Assembly (NCBI GenBank): GCA_011037195.1
Contig: JAAEAF010002637.1
Location: forward strand, 1-64,000
From: Triatoma infestans
Lineage: Eukaryota > Arthropoda > Insecta > Hemiptera > Reduviidae
DNA length: 64,000 nucleotides
Direction: 5' to 3'
Notes under the pieces: model-generated
What the model was told of the DNA's origin: nothing
The model's database searches: none
Seen by the model: the letters and a program-made list of their open reading frames with translations, nothing else
Shown: piece by piece, positions 19,331-31,100 of the stretch
How the letters are laid out: each line of letters begins with the position of its first letter
Numbering within the stretch: position 1 is the first letter of the stretch
Program-made: the position numbers and the translations under genes

Positions 19331-20590
19331 GTGAATAAAATATGGTGGATTAAAAGTTTAGGATTTGCAGTTGTAGATGTGTAGAATTAAGGGAAACAAG
19401 TTTCGTAAATCGTTAACGAAAAGAATATTTAGTTTATGCATAGTGTGGTTAGCAACGTAGGAAGGAAGGGTGTGTAGAAAATATTCCGAAAGATTTTTGA
19501 ACTGAAGTGAGTTGGAACGCTTGTTTTAGACTATTTCTTCACGAAATATTGGCCATCTCGCGATTATACATACACTTTACTATACATACAGACTCCAAAA
19601 ATAGTATCGCTATTCTCATCGCTTGGATTTAGTCTCATCCATAGGCAAATTGTACTTCACCATCATCCACACGAACTCCATTCACATTCACCCATGCTTT
19701 TACTAACGACTATATTCAGTGTATTGAAATGTTATTGGAGTGATATGTTGTAATGTAGTGGTAGCTTGTGGCGTGAGCAGTTTTGTGCGTGTGCAAGTTT
19801 TAAGAGAGAGAAGTATCAGAAATAAGAAAGTAGTCACCACTGCTAACAATAAATATATTCTATTAAAAATAATAACTACAAGTTATTTGCAAAGAAATTA
19901 TAAACTTATTAATATATTGTGCAACTGGCAGAGAGCGAAAAACATGTGTTCTGCTTGAATGTCCAAAACAGACTGTTCTTGAAGGAATGTCTTCTAATTG
20001 TTTGCTCAAATCTTCCCCTGTGAGAAGAAGGTGTAGACAATGCTAACAAGGTTTATGAACTCCAAAAAGACAGTGGTGGTCTTCTACCTGAATAGTCTCT
20101 TTTGCAAGGGAATGTTACATTTTTCTTGATATTTTTGATTATTTCAAATTAAATATATTATTATATTTCTGGCATCCATCACAGTATAGACAATAATTAG
20201 AACTGCAATATATCTTTTTGTTTGCCGTAAATTGGATTTTATACACCCCCCTCCCCCTATGAGATTACACATATTATAATTTTATTATAATTTCCAAACA
20301 GTGTTGATTGGTTTTAAACAGAACATAAAACAGATTTATTATTCATGACAAACAGCAAACAGAACACAATAGTCAGGTAAATTAGCTTAATGAAATTACC
20401 TGACAAGTCTTGATATATTGTTCCATTACCAGCAATAATTTGCAGTAAATTATGGGAAAATATTATTAGCCAATCAGTGAATTCAATTTTTTTTTTTTTA
20501 ACCAATACACTTTTATGGCAATATTTTGGGCCGATTTTTGTGAAAAGTCTATTTGGGGGCGGGAGGTAATGAAGTTTCCAAAAAAATATT
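19330..20590. other. Unclassified sequence
   Basis: No convincing exon. A TCAGT initiator-like word at 19716 and short open frames at 19740-19958 are not enough to call a gene. Confidence 0.25.
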
Positions 20591-20639
20591 TGGAAAAAAT
20601 CTGAAGTGAAACATTCACATAACTTTGAATTTGCTTCAA

Positions 20640-21570
20640 ACTTTAAAGATTATTATTTTTATTAAAATTGCCTTCATTATTATAAAAATAGGGAACTTTC
20701 AGTATAACGTAGGGCACTTTTAACGGAACCATGTTCCACCAGGCACCAGAAATTCCGTGGAAAAAAAGTTTGAAATAATAGTGCAAAAATACTAATAATG
20801 GCGAAAGTTTGTTTAACACCCGTCCATTTACGGAAATCTATATTTCAATATTTAACTGTATATTTAAAACAAATTTTATCCTTAAAAACATTTTATGAAT
20901 AAAATGAATAATGAGAACAGTATATTGTTGTGTTAAAAGTCTTAAATTATATCTAATCTTCATTTGAACATAATTTTAAAAAACTAGGATCCATGAAACA
21001 CGCTCAAGGATCACATTAAAATTATTAAAGAGTTATTATTTTAAAGTTGATGAATAATTATTGTACTTTCATTAAAAGTTAATGTGAGTAACATTTTTTT
21101 TTAAATATTATTTTTTATTTATACAAAAAATAAACCTGAAATAACTTGTAAAATTGAAAATAAGAACCTGTAAATGTCTTTAGATTCATTTGATTCATTA
21201 GCTAATCTATTTTTTAAAATTATTTTATGATAAGTGGGAGTAAGCAAAAAGGGGTACTCACAAATGAATATTTTTATCAAAGGGGTACGAAATAAAAAAA
21301 GGTTGATAAACAATGGTCTAGGAGTCGACCAAATTATCTTGAACTTCGAAATGAATGGACTAAAAGTGGTGTACATTCAAAGCAAACAAGTTATATGAGA
21401 TAACCTTGGGGAGATTATAATTTTGACATCGATTAGCGTTTAACATTCGTGCTTGGTTTACTTTATTTTATGTTTTAAGCTTTATTTTATGTTTTTACTT
21501 TAAAAATTGTTTTAAGAAATATTTATTATACATAATAAAACTGTTCAAAGTTAAGTCAGACTTTCGATCA
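20640..21570. other. AT-rich sequence, nothing recognised
   Basis: No family similarity in any frame and no tRNA-like boxes. A decayed repeat-family end ('gtgaaacattcac') lies just before, at 20609. Confidence 0.3.
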
Positions 21571-21574
21571 ACCA

Positions 21575-22965
21575 TGCAATTTAGTTAATACATTTAATTT
21601 AAATGAATATTACAAAGAGGATAGAATCGTCCACACGAGTGTCATTCAATAAGTAACGAGACAAATTGCTGTAGCTCAGAAACGATTTGTTCAATCAATA
21701 CAATCGTTTCAGAGGATCAAGTTGGCATCCTTGAACTTAGTTTCTCATCAGCTGTTCGAGAGTATTTGGTAATCATAATCTCAAATGTATTCAGTCAACA
21801 ATGGTGTTGTCCGCTCTTTGCATTGTTGCACCTTGGAAGAACAACGCTCAATGATTGGATTTTTAGTTGCAGAGGGTATCAAAGGTAGTGAAATCCACGA
21901 AAGAATGTTTATACGTATGGGAACACTTGTTCGAACCGTTCGAACGTTTACAAATAGCTAGAACAGTAAAAGTGGACGTATAAGTGTCTGTGACGAGCAA
22001 CGAAGTGGACGACCGGTTGAAGTTGCAACTTCCTCCCTCGAATCTCGCATTAACGCGTTAATTCAAGAAAACAGGCGTATTACTGTTGAACTGATAGCTG
22101 AAGAAGCGCAAGCGAGTGTTAGAACTGTCCATAACATTATCCAGAATAAGCTGCAGTACAAGAAAACTTGTGCGAGATGGGTTCCAAGATAACTTACGGA
22201 CGCCCACAAAGAAACTAAGAAAAAGTAGGGTGGGAGATCCTTCTACATCCCTCCTACAACCCCGACCTCGCCCAATCGGACTTCTATCTTTTTGGACCAC
22301 TTAAAGAGGCTCTACGTGGGAAACATTTTCAATCCAATGAAGAAATTAAAAATCAGTTGCAAAAGTGGCTTCGAGATCAGCCCAAAGAATTTTATCCCAG
22401 AGGCATACACAAATTAGAAGAACGATGGGACACAAGTATAAATGTTGCTGGAGACTGTGTTGAAAAGTAACCAAAGTTTTATATTGATTAAATAAATCGT
22501 TTTTTGAGCTCCAGCGACTTGTCTCGTTATTTGTTGAATGAATCTCGTACAATAAACTAAAATAGCAATTTACAGGAAAGCATAACCCCCATTCCTCTCC
22601 CGAAACCCTTCTTTAATGATTTGTTTTGAAAAAAATGTTTCAGATAATAGTCATAGGCCTACTAGTATATATAGAAAGTTTAAAGAAAATCGTTAGAGCA
22701 GTTTTCTGGAAAATCGTTAAAAAACAAACAGCAAAGTGGTACTTCCGGTTGAGGAATTTTGACAGATAATTCCCTGTCCGGATCCCTTGGTCCGGATATC
22801 CAAACAGAATGTCAAGTTTGCACCTACTGCAAGTTTTCCTTTTTTTTGAGTTATGCTTTCAAAGGCCCATGAATTGAAAATCACTTTTTCAGACTTAAGG
22901 GACCTCAGAATATGTATTTCCGGTGAAAATCCAATTTCAAAAATCTGCCATGAAAGCAAGAGTAC
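21575..22965 (-). repeat. Dispersed repeat copy split by a mariner
   Basis: 22548-22965 is the 5' part of a minus copy. 21575-21635 matches the sequence expected to its left (AT-rich words ending 'gaggatagaatcgt', compared with 'gatgatagaattgtat' in other copies). The mariner at 21636-22547 therefore landed inside this repeat copy. Confidence 0.6.
21636..22547 (+). mobile_element. Internally deleted mariner-type element
   Basis: Terminal inverted repeats CATTCAATAAGTAACGAGAC (left) and the diverged reverse at the right end (about 22520-22547), with TA following at 22548. Plus-strand fragments belong to a mariner/Tc1-type transposase: an N-terminal piece around 21800-22200 and a C-terminal piece near 22305-22470 (ALRGKHFQSNEEIKNQLQ, then WLRDQPKEFY). 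The central catalytic part is deleted, so the copy is non-autonomous. Confidence 0.75.
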
Positions 22966-23054
22966 AAACTATTATTAACGGTAGAAACGCATAATTATAC
23001 CAGATGCAAAAATACATATATATTTCTTGATATATTAGGGTGCTAAATAAAAAA

Positions 23055-24053
23055 AATCTGGTGTGAAACACTCACACAACTTTCTCTTACTTCAGTTATC
23101 AAAATTATAATTGACAAATTTTATAGTTTGTGTACCAAATTTAATGAAATTCGTCAAAAACTGAAAAAAACTGCCCAGTAAAAGCGCACTTCCGGTTTAC
23201 TAATTTTCTAGAAACTCGGAATTTTTGCCATCTATTTATTTCTAATTAATTTTGTTTGGATGATAGAACTGTATAATCAACTATGATAAGATGATAACAC
23301 TTTAGAGAAAAACATAATAACCCCAACCCTCCTCCAAAAGTGCCCGTAAATGAATTTTCCCAAAGAAATGTTTTAAATAAAAGTTGTAGATCTTTGTATG
23401 TTTAGTTTATATTAGAAGTTTCAAGAAAATCGTTGGAGACATTTTTGAGAAAATCACGAAAAAGTGAAAAAATTATTTAGTAAAGTGGTAATGCAAACGC
23501 ACTTCCGGTAATCCGATGTTTTTGAAACTCGGAATTTCAACAACATATTTAATTCTAATTAACATTATTTAGATGATAGAATTATTTAATAAACTGAAAT
23601 AGACCTTTAGATGCAAACCTAAACCCACGCTCCCCCATAACTGCCCTTAAATGAATTTTCCCAGAGAAACATTTTAAATAAAAGTTGTTGCTTTTTGTAT
23701 GTGTAATTGATATACCAAGTTTGAAGAAAATCGTCGGAGCCATTTTTGAGAAAAACGCAAAAAAGTAAAAAAAAAACTAACAAGTAAAGTGGTACTTCCG
23801 GGTGAAGAATTTTGACAGATAACCCACTGTGTTAGAGAGCTATGGTGTGTATCTAAACGGAATATCATGTTTCAACTTTTCGGAATATCGGTTTTTCGTT
23901 TTTGAGCTATGCTGTTCACACGCAAACCATTTGCTAAAAATCACATTTTTGAACTCAGGGGACCTCAAACTGGATATTTCCTGTGAAAACTTCGATATCG
24001 AAAATTTGTGACACGATTACAATACTTCCTCTTACTAGGAGTAAGAGAAGGTA
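23055..24053 (-). repeat. Dispersed hairpin-bounded repeat, full-length minus copy
   Basis: Bounded by AAATCTGGTGTGAAACACTC at 23056 and CTCTTACTAGGAGTAAGAG at 24026-24044. Three modules lie between, each with a TTCCGG word and a cytosine-rich stretch (G-rich on the element strand). Confidence 0.8.
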
Positions 24054-24189
24054 AAAAGAAGTATCATAGTAATCCGTAGTAAACTCAATTAAGCAATCAG
24101 TTGCTTGTACATAGAATTTTAAGTTTGGTTTTATAAATCAGACAAAACTGCGAACCACTTGTTTTACCTTCATTGAGCAATAGTAGTTC

Positions 24190-24260
24190 ATTGGGCGTAA
24201 AGGCGTATTTCACTTGACGACCGATAGAGTTGTAGTAGGTTCGATTCCCGGCCTAGGGTT
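24190..24260 (+). repeat. tRNA-like B-box fragment (possible SINE)
   Basis: Contains the strong B-box GGTTCGATTCCCGGC at 24238-24252. The A-box is poor and no acceptor stem pairs, so this looks like a SINE remnant. Confidence 0.35.
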
Positions 24261-24749
24261 TGGATTTATAAATATATACATCCATTTAGAACATAGTAAT
24301 TGATAACCGTCTCCTTCCGCTAGCCTTGATCGTTTAATTGGATGTAAAGCTTTCCCGGAAAAATAGCCTCTTAGTTTACTTTTATTTACCACATTTTACC
24401 GCCAATTTACTTCTAAATAACGTATAGCTGTTAGAACAATACATGGAATTGGTAATAAATTATAGCAAATCTATGTTATTTTCCCACACTCTTAAAAATA
24501 ATGTGACGTAAACCAATCACGTGCACTTTCTCTTGCTGTAATTAATACAATTTAAATTGAAAAAAAATTCTATAAAATTGCAATGTGTTACAATCGTTTA
24601 GTTAAAGTTGCCATTTAAAAAAGTTGGTAGGGTTTTTACATGCCTACCTGAGTGTGACTTATGTGTGACAGGACTCTTTGTCTAAACATACATAGCTTTA
24701 AATTGAACCCTAATCGAATAGCGTTATTTCGAATAAAAGTAGAAAATGT

Positions 24750-25000
24750 TTTTGATCTGTGAAGTTTAAAGAAAATCTTTGTAGCTGGTTTTCCAGAAAA
24801 TTACCCCCTCCCCCCCCCAAAAAAAAACTCAAAAGAACAATTCTGTAAAGCCGTATTCCCGGTTAAAAATGGATTTCCTCCAAATTTTAACAATGTTTCT
24901 AAAATGTATTTTAAAGAAAAATCGTTGGAGCAGTTTATGAGAAAATTGCGAAAACCGATAATCGGTATGACACACAGAAGAAAGAGGTTTAAAATTAAAA
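24750..25000 (-). repeat. Divergent dispersed-repeat module
   Basis: Words 'gaagtttaaagaaaatc', 'ccagaaaattacccc', 'tgtaaagccgtattcccgg' and 'gagaaaattgcgaaaa' match the module in minus orientation, but both element ends are absent. Confidence 0.45.
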
Positions 25001-25490
25001 CATCTTCGGCAAGCTCTGAAAGAAAATAGCAAGGATAGGCTAATATAATGGATGATGGATGGTGAAGAAAATTTAGGTCTGGTTGATGATATAAGAAGAA
25101 GATTTGGTTAACACTGGATAACTAATATATTAATTAAGTGATACAGACTACCTGGACTTTATAATAGAGAAATTTTTTAAGATAGAGTGGTATGAAAATG
25201 ACACTTAGTAATTGGATGTATTGAACTGAATTCAACTGTGTTTTTATGGACTGTCCGTCGCTATATTTATACAGTTTCGAGAGTATTCACTCCAGTCCGA
25301 GAGAGTGGTTTTGGGTTTTGCTCTTTACTCTCTTTGGTTGCTGTTACACTTATAACCAACCTCTCTCTTTTTTATGTCCACAGCATAAAGCAACCAGAAA
25401 AACTAGAGGAAAGAAGTGAACAAAATCAACACTATTATAATGTTTTCACTAATGTGCAATTAGACAATTCTGTCAACTAATGTTTTTAGC
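25000..25490. other. Unclassified sequence
   Basis: An open frame of 80 codons (25238-25480) has no recognisable domain. Confidence 0.25.
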
Positions 25491-25491
25491 G

Positions 25492-26668
25492 GAAGAACTA
25501 TCTATACGAAAAAACGCAAGAAGTTTAAATTTGATCTTATTTATTTTTTACTTTCTCTTACCTTCTTAGTAGGAGAAAGTATTACGAATGTGTCAAATTT
25601 TCGATATCGAGATTTCACCGGAAATATAAATACTTTTTGAGATCCCCTGAGTCCAAAAAAAAAAATTATTTTTAGAAAATGGTCTGTATGTATTTGAACA
25701 GCATGGCACAAAAATGAAAAATCTTAGAAAGTTCTAATTAGATATTATATTTACGAACTTGCAAGTTCACATTTACGGATCACCAAGGGATCGGACAGAA
25801 AGTTATCTGTTAGAATTCCCCAATCGGAAGTACCATTTTAGTAAATGTTTTTTTCCTCACTTTTTTGCAATTCTCTTCAAAATGGCTGCAACGATATTTT
25901 TAAACTTTTTATTTCAACTACACATACAAAGAGCTATAACTTTTTTTATTAGTAAAATGTCTTCGTGAAAATTCATTTAAGCGCACTTTGGGGAGAGGGA
26001 AGAGGCTATAGTTATCTCTAACGTCCTATACAATTCTGTCAACTAAACAATCTTAGTTAGAATTGTTTAAATTGCCAAAAAAGTGGTTACAAGAATGTGT
26101 CAGAAAAAACGTACAAATTTTCTAGGCTAAGCACATATAAGAAACATACTTGGGATGAACAGGAAACTGTCCCAAGGCTTCCAAAGAGATTACACACAAT
26201 TAAGTTAAAGAGCAGATCATTGTGACAAAACTAGGTAGTTGTAGTTTTTTTTTGTTTTTTTTTATCTTCACTAAATTTGTTTCATCAAAAATTTAATTTT
26301 AAATTTTTTTAAATTTTCACCTGGAAAGTGAAATTGTTCATATCAAATTAAAAAATATCCGATGTAAAATTTCAAAAATGACATTTTTGTCAGAAACATT
26401 TTTAGTTCAGAAAAAAGAAGAGATTTTAGAGAGTTTGGGGGGGGGGGGTCTATCAGTTAGTTTAAATTTCAATTTGCACAAGCTTTCTTGGTTTTCACAT
26501 AGAGCTCCACATAAGGCCGCTCAGGTATATAAGTGAAATCCCTACCACCATTTTTATGGCCAGCAGAACTAAACATAGTAACGTGGCAATTTTAAAGAAA
26601 ATTTTTTGATTAAATTGTATTAATTAGAGTAAGAGAAAGTCGTGTGAGTGTTTCACACCAGATTATTA
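25492..26668 (+). repeat. Dispersed hairpin-bounded repeat, subfamily with extended 5' flank
   Basis: Hairpin TACTTTCTC/GAGAAAGTA at about 25550-25582, 5' module, one clear module, an unrelated-looking middle (26090-26480), then GAGTAAGAGAAAGT and GTGTGAGTGTTTCACAC near 26640-26657. The 60 bp before the hairpin ('gcggaagaactatctatacg') recur before the copy at 28625, so these two share a longer unit. Confidence 0.65.
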
Positions 26669-26844
26669 ACACACTGTTGGCACACCTGCGTCATTTTCCT
26701 ATCAAATACGTCATTTTCAAAAACATGTACAATCAAACCATTATCATAATAAGACCGGAGAACATTTGGGAGTATCTCTTCGTGAATGGACCACAGTCTT
26801 CCAGACTGAGGTTTATGATATTCTTTGTTGTGTATAGGATGAGA

Positions 26845-27660
26845 GGGTGCGTAACACTAATTTAAAAGGTGTTTGTATTTGCTCGGACAGCCAGGCTGCG
26901 TTGAAGGCGCTTAGCTCATGTGTCTTCACTTCCAAATTGGTGTTGGAATATTCTAAAAGACTGGGAGATCTTTCTTCATTGAAGAATGTGCTTCTAGTCT
27001 GGGTACCAGGTCATATGGGAATTTTTGGGAATGAGGAGGTGGATAGGTTTGCTAAATTAGACGCCTCTCTCCCTTTCATTGGTCCTGAACCAGCTGTTGG
27101 CGTGTCATCTGCACTTGTCTGTCAGGCTTCCAGTCCTGGACAGCTTCACAGCATTCATCCTTATGGATGAGCACAGTTGGTTGTCGGCAGTCCAAAATGC
27201 TCATTGGGGGTCCGGTCAGGGCTATTAGTGAGATGTTGCTGTGTCTTTCACGGGGCTTTCTCAGGCATCTGCTTGGATCCCTTACTGGACATTGTGGTTT
27301 AAGGAGACATCTCTATGTAATGGGGCTTATTGCCGGATCCATTTTGTAGAGTCTGTGAGACAGAGTCCATCTTATCCATCTTATGATAGATTGCCTGGGT
27401 TGTGAGGAAATTAGGTTCAGGACCTTTGGTCGGAACAGGATGTCTGTGGAAGAGCTTAGGCTATATCCGCTTAAGGTTATTGTCCGATTTATTCGGACTG
27501 CGGTAAATCTTAGATGGATTAGACCAGGGTCTGGATATTTGTTCTAGACCCGGTTTGTTGTTGTATTTCTGGTTGTAGCTACATGGGCCCAGTGGGGCTT
27601 TGGATAGCGTAGGGTTTGGTCCCTCTCTACAGACAAATAATAATAAATAATTATCATAAT
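26845..27660 (+). mobile_element. LINE 3' part with RNase H domain
   Basis: 26847-27170 encodes an RNase H segment (CICSDSQAALKAL, then LVWVPGHMGIFGNEEVDRFAK) typical of the I-like group of insect LINEs. Frames break afterwards. The 3' tail at about 27580-27620 (GGCTTTGGATAGCGTAGG) equals that at 3848-3890, followed by an AATAAT-rich end. The reverse transcriptase is absent, so it is 5'-truncated. Confidence 0.75.
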
Positions 27661-27701
27661 AAAACAATGCATAGAAAATGATGTAGCTTTATTATATGGT
27701 C

Positions 27702-27940
27702 TTCACGCGTTGGTCTAGTGGCTAGCGCCACGGATTTGATTTCCGTGAGGCAAAGTCGATATTGACTCAGCATCGTGATAAAAAGTGGGAAGCTACAGTT
27801 AGTAGCGCCCTAGGTAGCGAAGGCCGGAACTAAACGGCGTGAGAACTGCGGCGTGCTTACCACACGCCCCCCTTATTCAAATCGCCGTCTGGCAAGCCTT
27901 GGCCCTTCATGGGCTGTAGCGCCATATGTTTGTTTGTTTT
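27702..27940 (+). repeat. SINE family 2 (tRNA-derived)
   Basis: A-box TGGTCTAGTGGCTAGCG at 27713, then a body with 'cacacgcccccctta', 'aatcgccgtctggcaa', 'cttcatgggctgtagcgcca'. The same order occurs at 56505-56690. The head resembles a tRNA but the region between the boxes does not fold as one. Confidence 0.7.
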
Positions 27941-28045
27941 TTATTCTAAGATTATTAATTGATTATGATATCAGTTTGTATTATTATTATTATTATTTTT
28001 GTTATTACTGTTATTAATAATATTATTGTTATTTTCCGTTGAAAG

Positions 28046-28181
28046 GTGTGCAATCGTTGGGAATGGAGAAGAATAATGGATACAGATCCAACAGCAATTG
28101 CCCCATACACCTGGATTATCCAGTTCCTCTACAGCACTATTTCGCAAATCTTTTATGATATTTATATGTTCTTCTTACAAA
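28046..28181 (+). CDS. CH/filamin gene, upstream exon
   Basis: Reads CNRWEWRRIMDTDPTAIAPY and on through an aromatic-rich stretch to FFLQ. An in-frame stop lies just upstream, acceptor AAAG, donor A/GTAAGT. It ends in phase 1, which fits the next exon (giving K before WNWRVAE). The link to the 36309 exon rests on phase only. Confidence 0.55.
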
Positions 28182-31100
28182 GTAAGTAAAATTATTCAAT
28201 TATTTTTTAACTTTATTCTTTTTCTAATTTTTTAAGAAATGGCTGTGAAATAAGTTATTTCCTGGATATTGTTATTTAGTAATAAATTTTTAGATAAATT
28301 ATTGAAAATTGGTGGATACTCCTTCTGGTCTTTCAATTGATTTTCTTATAAACAAAAAAATTATCTTCACCAAATTGAAACAATGTAATATCTCTTAAAA
28401 TACAATTTTCAAATCCTAACTCTGTGACATCATTTTCTTCACTTGATCTTATTGGTGTTAGAAGAAATATTACGACAGTGATAAATTTATAAAATTGTGT
28501 GTGTGTGAGTGTACGTACCTTAAATATATGTTTTGTGATTTCCTAAACACGAAAATAATTTTTTAGTGGAAGAACTATTTATACGAAAAAACGCAGGAAG
28601 TTCAAATTGGACCTTATTGATTTTTTTTTACTTTCTCTTACGTCTTAGTAGGGGAGAAAGTATTACGAACGTGTCACATTTTCGATATCGCGTTTTCACC
28701 GGAAATATACTTTTCGAGATCCTTTGGGTCCAAAAAAAAAAAATGGTTTTCAGAAAATTGTCTGTATGTATGTATTTGAACAGCATGGCATTAAAATGAA
28801 AAATCGCAGAAAGTTCCAACTTGATATACCATTTTACTACGTATCACCATGGGATCCGACAGTAAGTTATCTGTCAGAATTCCTCAATCGGAAGTACCAT
28901 TTTCCTGAATGTTTTTTATTAATATTAATAAGTACCATTTTCCTGAGCTATAACTTTTATTTGTAAAATCTCTTCAGGGAAATTCATTTAAGGGCACTTT
29001 GGGGAGTGGGGAGAGGCTATGGTTTTCTCTAACATGCTATACAATTCTATCAACTAAATAATATTAATTAGAATTGTTTAAGTTGACAAAATTCCCAGTT
29101 TGAAGAAAATCGGTTGACCCGAAAGTGCGACTTTACTGAATAGGTTTTTCAGTTTTTTTTGTGATTTCTCCATAAAAATGCCGACGTTTTTAAACACTAA
29201 TAAGGAGTGTGTGAAGAAAATTTGCCATTTCGCAGTAAGAGAAAGTCGTGTGAGTAATTCACACCAGATTTTATTCTAATGTTTTAAACCTATAAATTAG
29301 AATGTAATGTTTTATGACAAGAAATCGGAAAATCATAATTTGTTACTTAAAGTAAATTCGTAACCCTGCAGAAATTAATAATTAAGTACTAATTTTACAC
29401 CTAGTAAAGAAGAAGTATTGTAATCGTCCCAAATGTTCGATATCGAGTTTTCACCGGAAATATCCTTTTTGAGGTCCCCTGACTTCAAAAAAGTGGTTTT
29501 TAGAAAATGACCTGTTTGTGTGTGTGTGTGTGTGTGTAAACCGCATAGCTCAAAAATGAAAAATCATAGAAAGTTCAAAGTTGATATTCCGTTTAGATAT
29601 CACCATGGGATCCGACAGTAGGTTATCCTGTCAAAATTCCTCAACCGGAAGTACCACGTGCGTGGTTTCCTTTTTTAAATTTTTTGCGATTTTCTCAAAA
29701 ATGTCTCCAACGATTTTCTTTAAACTTGGTACATCAATTACACATACAAACAGCTACAACTTTTATTTGAAACATTTCTTTGGGAAAATTGATTTAAAAT
29801 TGATTTCTTTTAAAATTGACTTTTGGGGGAGGGGTAGGATTACGATTTCCTCTAAAGTGCAAGTTCAGTCTATTATACAATTCTATTATCTAGATAATAT
29901 TGATTAGAATTAAATATGTTGTTGAAATTCTGAGTTTCAAGAAAATTTAGTAAACCAGAAGTGTGTTTTTACTGAAGTTTTTTTAGTTTTTGTGATTTTC
30001 TCCGTGAAAACATCGACGAATTTCATTAAATTTTATATAGTTACTATAAAATTTGTCTATGGAGAAGAGATAGTTGTGTGAATGTTGTATCAGACCAGTT
30101 TTTTACTATATGAAATATTAAAATTACTAAAATGGATTATTAAAGAAAATAGAGACAACTTTACCTTAGCTGCCCGGGATGAATTTCGCATTACTTCTAT
30201 TCTCCAACGCAGGATATGAGCATTAATATACAGTATGTCTAGCATCATACTGGGAATTATGCTAAAAATTATTAGTTTTTTTTTTTTTACGTAATAAAAA
30301 TAGCTTTTTTTGCAATATCATTTCCTTTCTTTATCCTGTTTATGACATGGAATCATGTTAAGGCATAATACTTTTTCTAATTTTACATGTATTTTAGTGT
30401 GACTCGTAAAAAACTTGTTTCCTCTTTTATCATTTCTAACAAATATTTAGTTACTGTTTAGATCAAATTCAGCATTAATTTTTTGGGCTCTCCAGGCATT
30501 GTTAATTTATTCATAAAATAATATCCGGTATGAAAAACTCCATAGGGTTTTTTTACTGCCGTTTTCATGGTACTATTTTTCTTATTTTTTTTTGATAAGG
30601 CTGAAATCTTTACTAGCTTAATACACATCGTCCAGAATTTCATTTAGAGAATTCATTTCCAGGAGCAATTATTTTTCAGATAAAAGTTGTAGATTTTTTT
30701 CAGACAACTCCTTACTAAGGAGTAAGAGAAAGTATGGCGATCATGCCAGATTTTCGAAATTGAGTTTTCACAAGAAATGCATGTTTGCAGTTCCCTGAAT
30801 AAAAACAAAAAAATGTAATTTGTGTGTGTATGTGTTAACATAATATCTCGAGAACAAACTTCACAGCAAGCTAATTCTTGATTGTCGTCAGAGAGTGAGA
30901 GAGAGAGAGAGAGGCAAGAGATTGTACAAATGGATTAGATCAATGAGAGAGAGCGTTGTGGTATTTGAGGTATTTTGCCTTGACAAGTTGATAATCAAAA
31001 AGGGATATTGAGATCCTTATGGACAGTGAAGTTTGTGACATAACAAGGAGCGTCAACTATCTGTCGAAGTACATAGTTTGGATTAGAATGTAGTTCGTAA

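Noticed and set aside
27702..27770. Candidate tRNA gene
   Set aside because: Good A-box, but the sequence belongs to a dispersed SINE (second copy at 56505) and does not fold as a cloverleaf.
1..30900. CRISPR-like array from the repeated AGTAAGAGAAAGT words
   Set aside because: Copies are spaced irregularly at hundreds to thousands of bases in both orientations as ends of a dispersed eukaryotic element; there are no short regular spacers.
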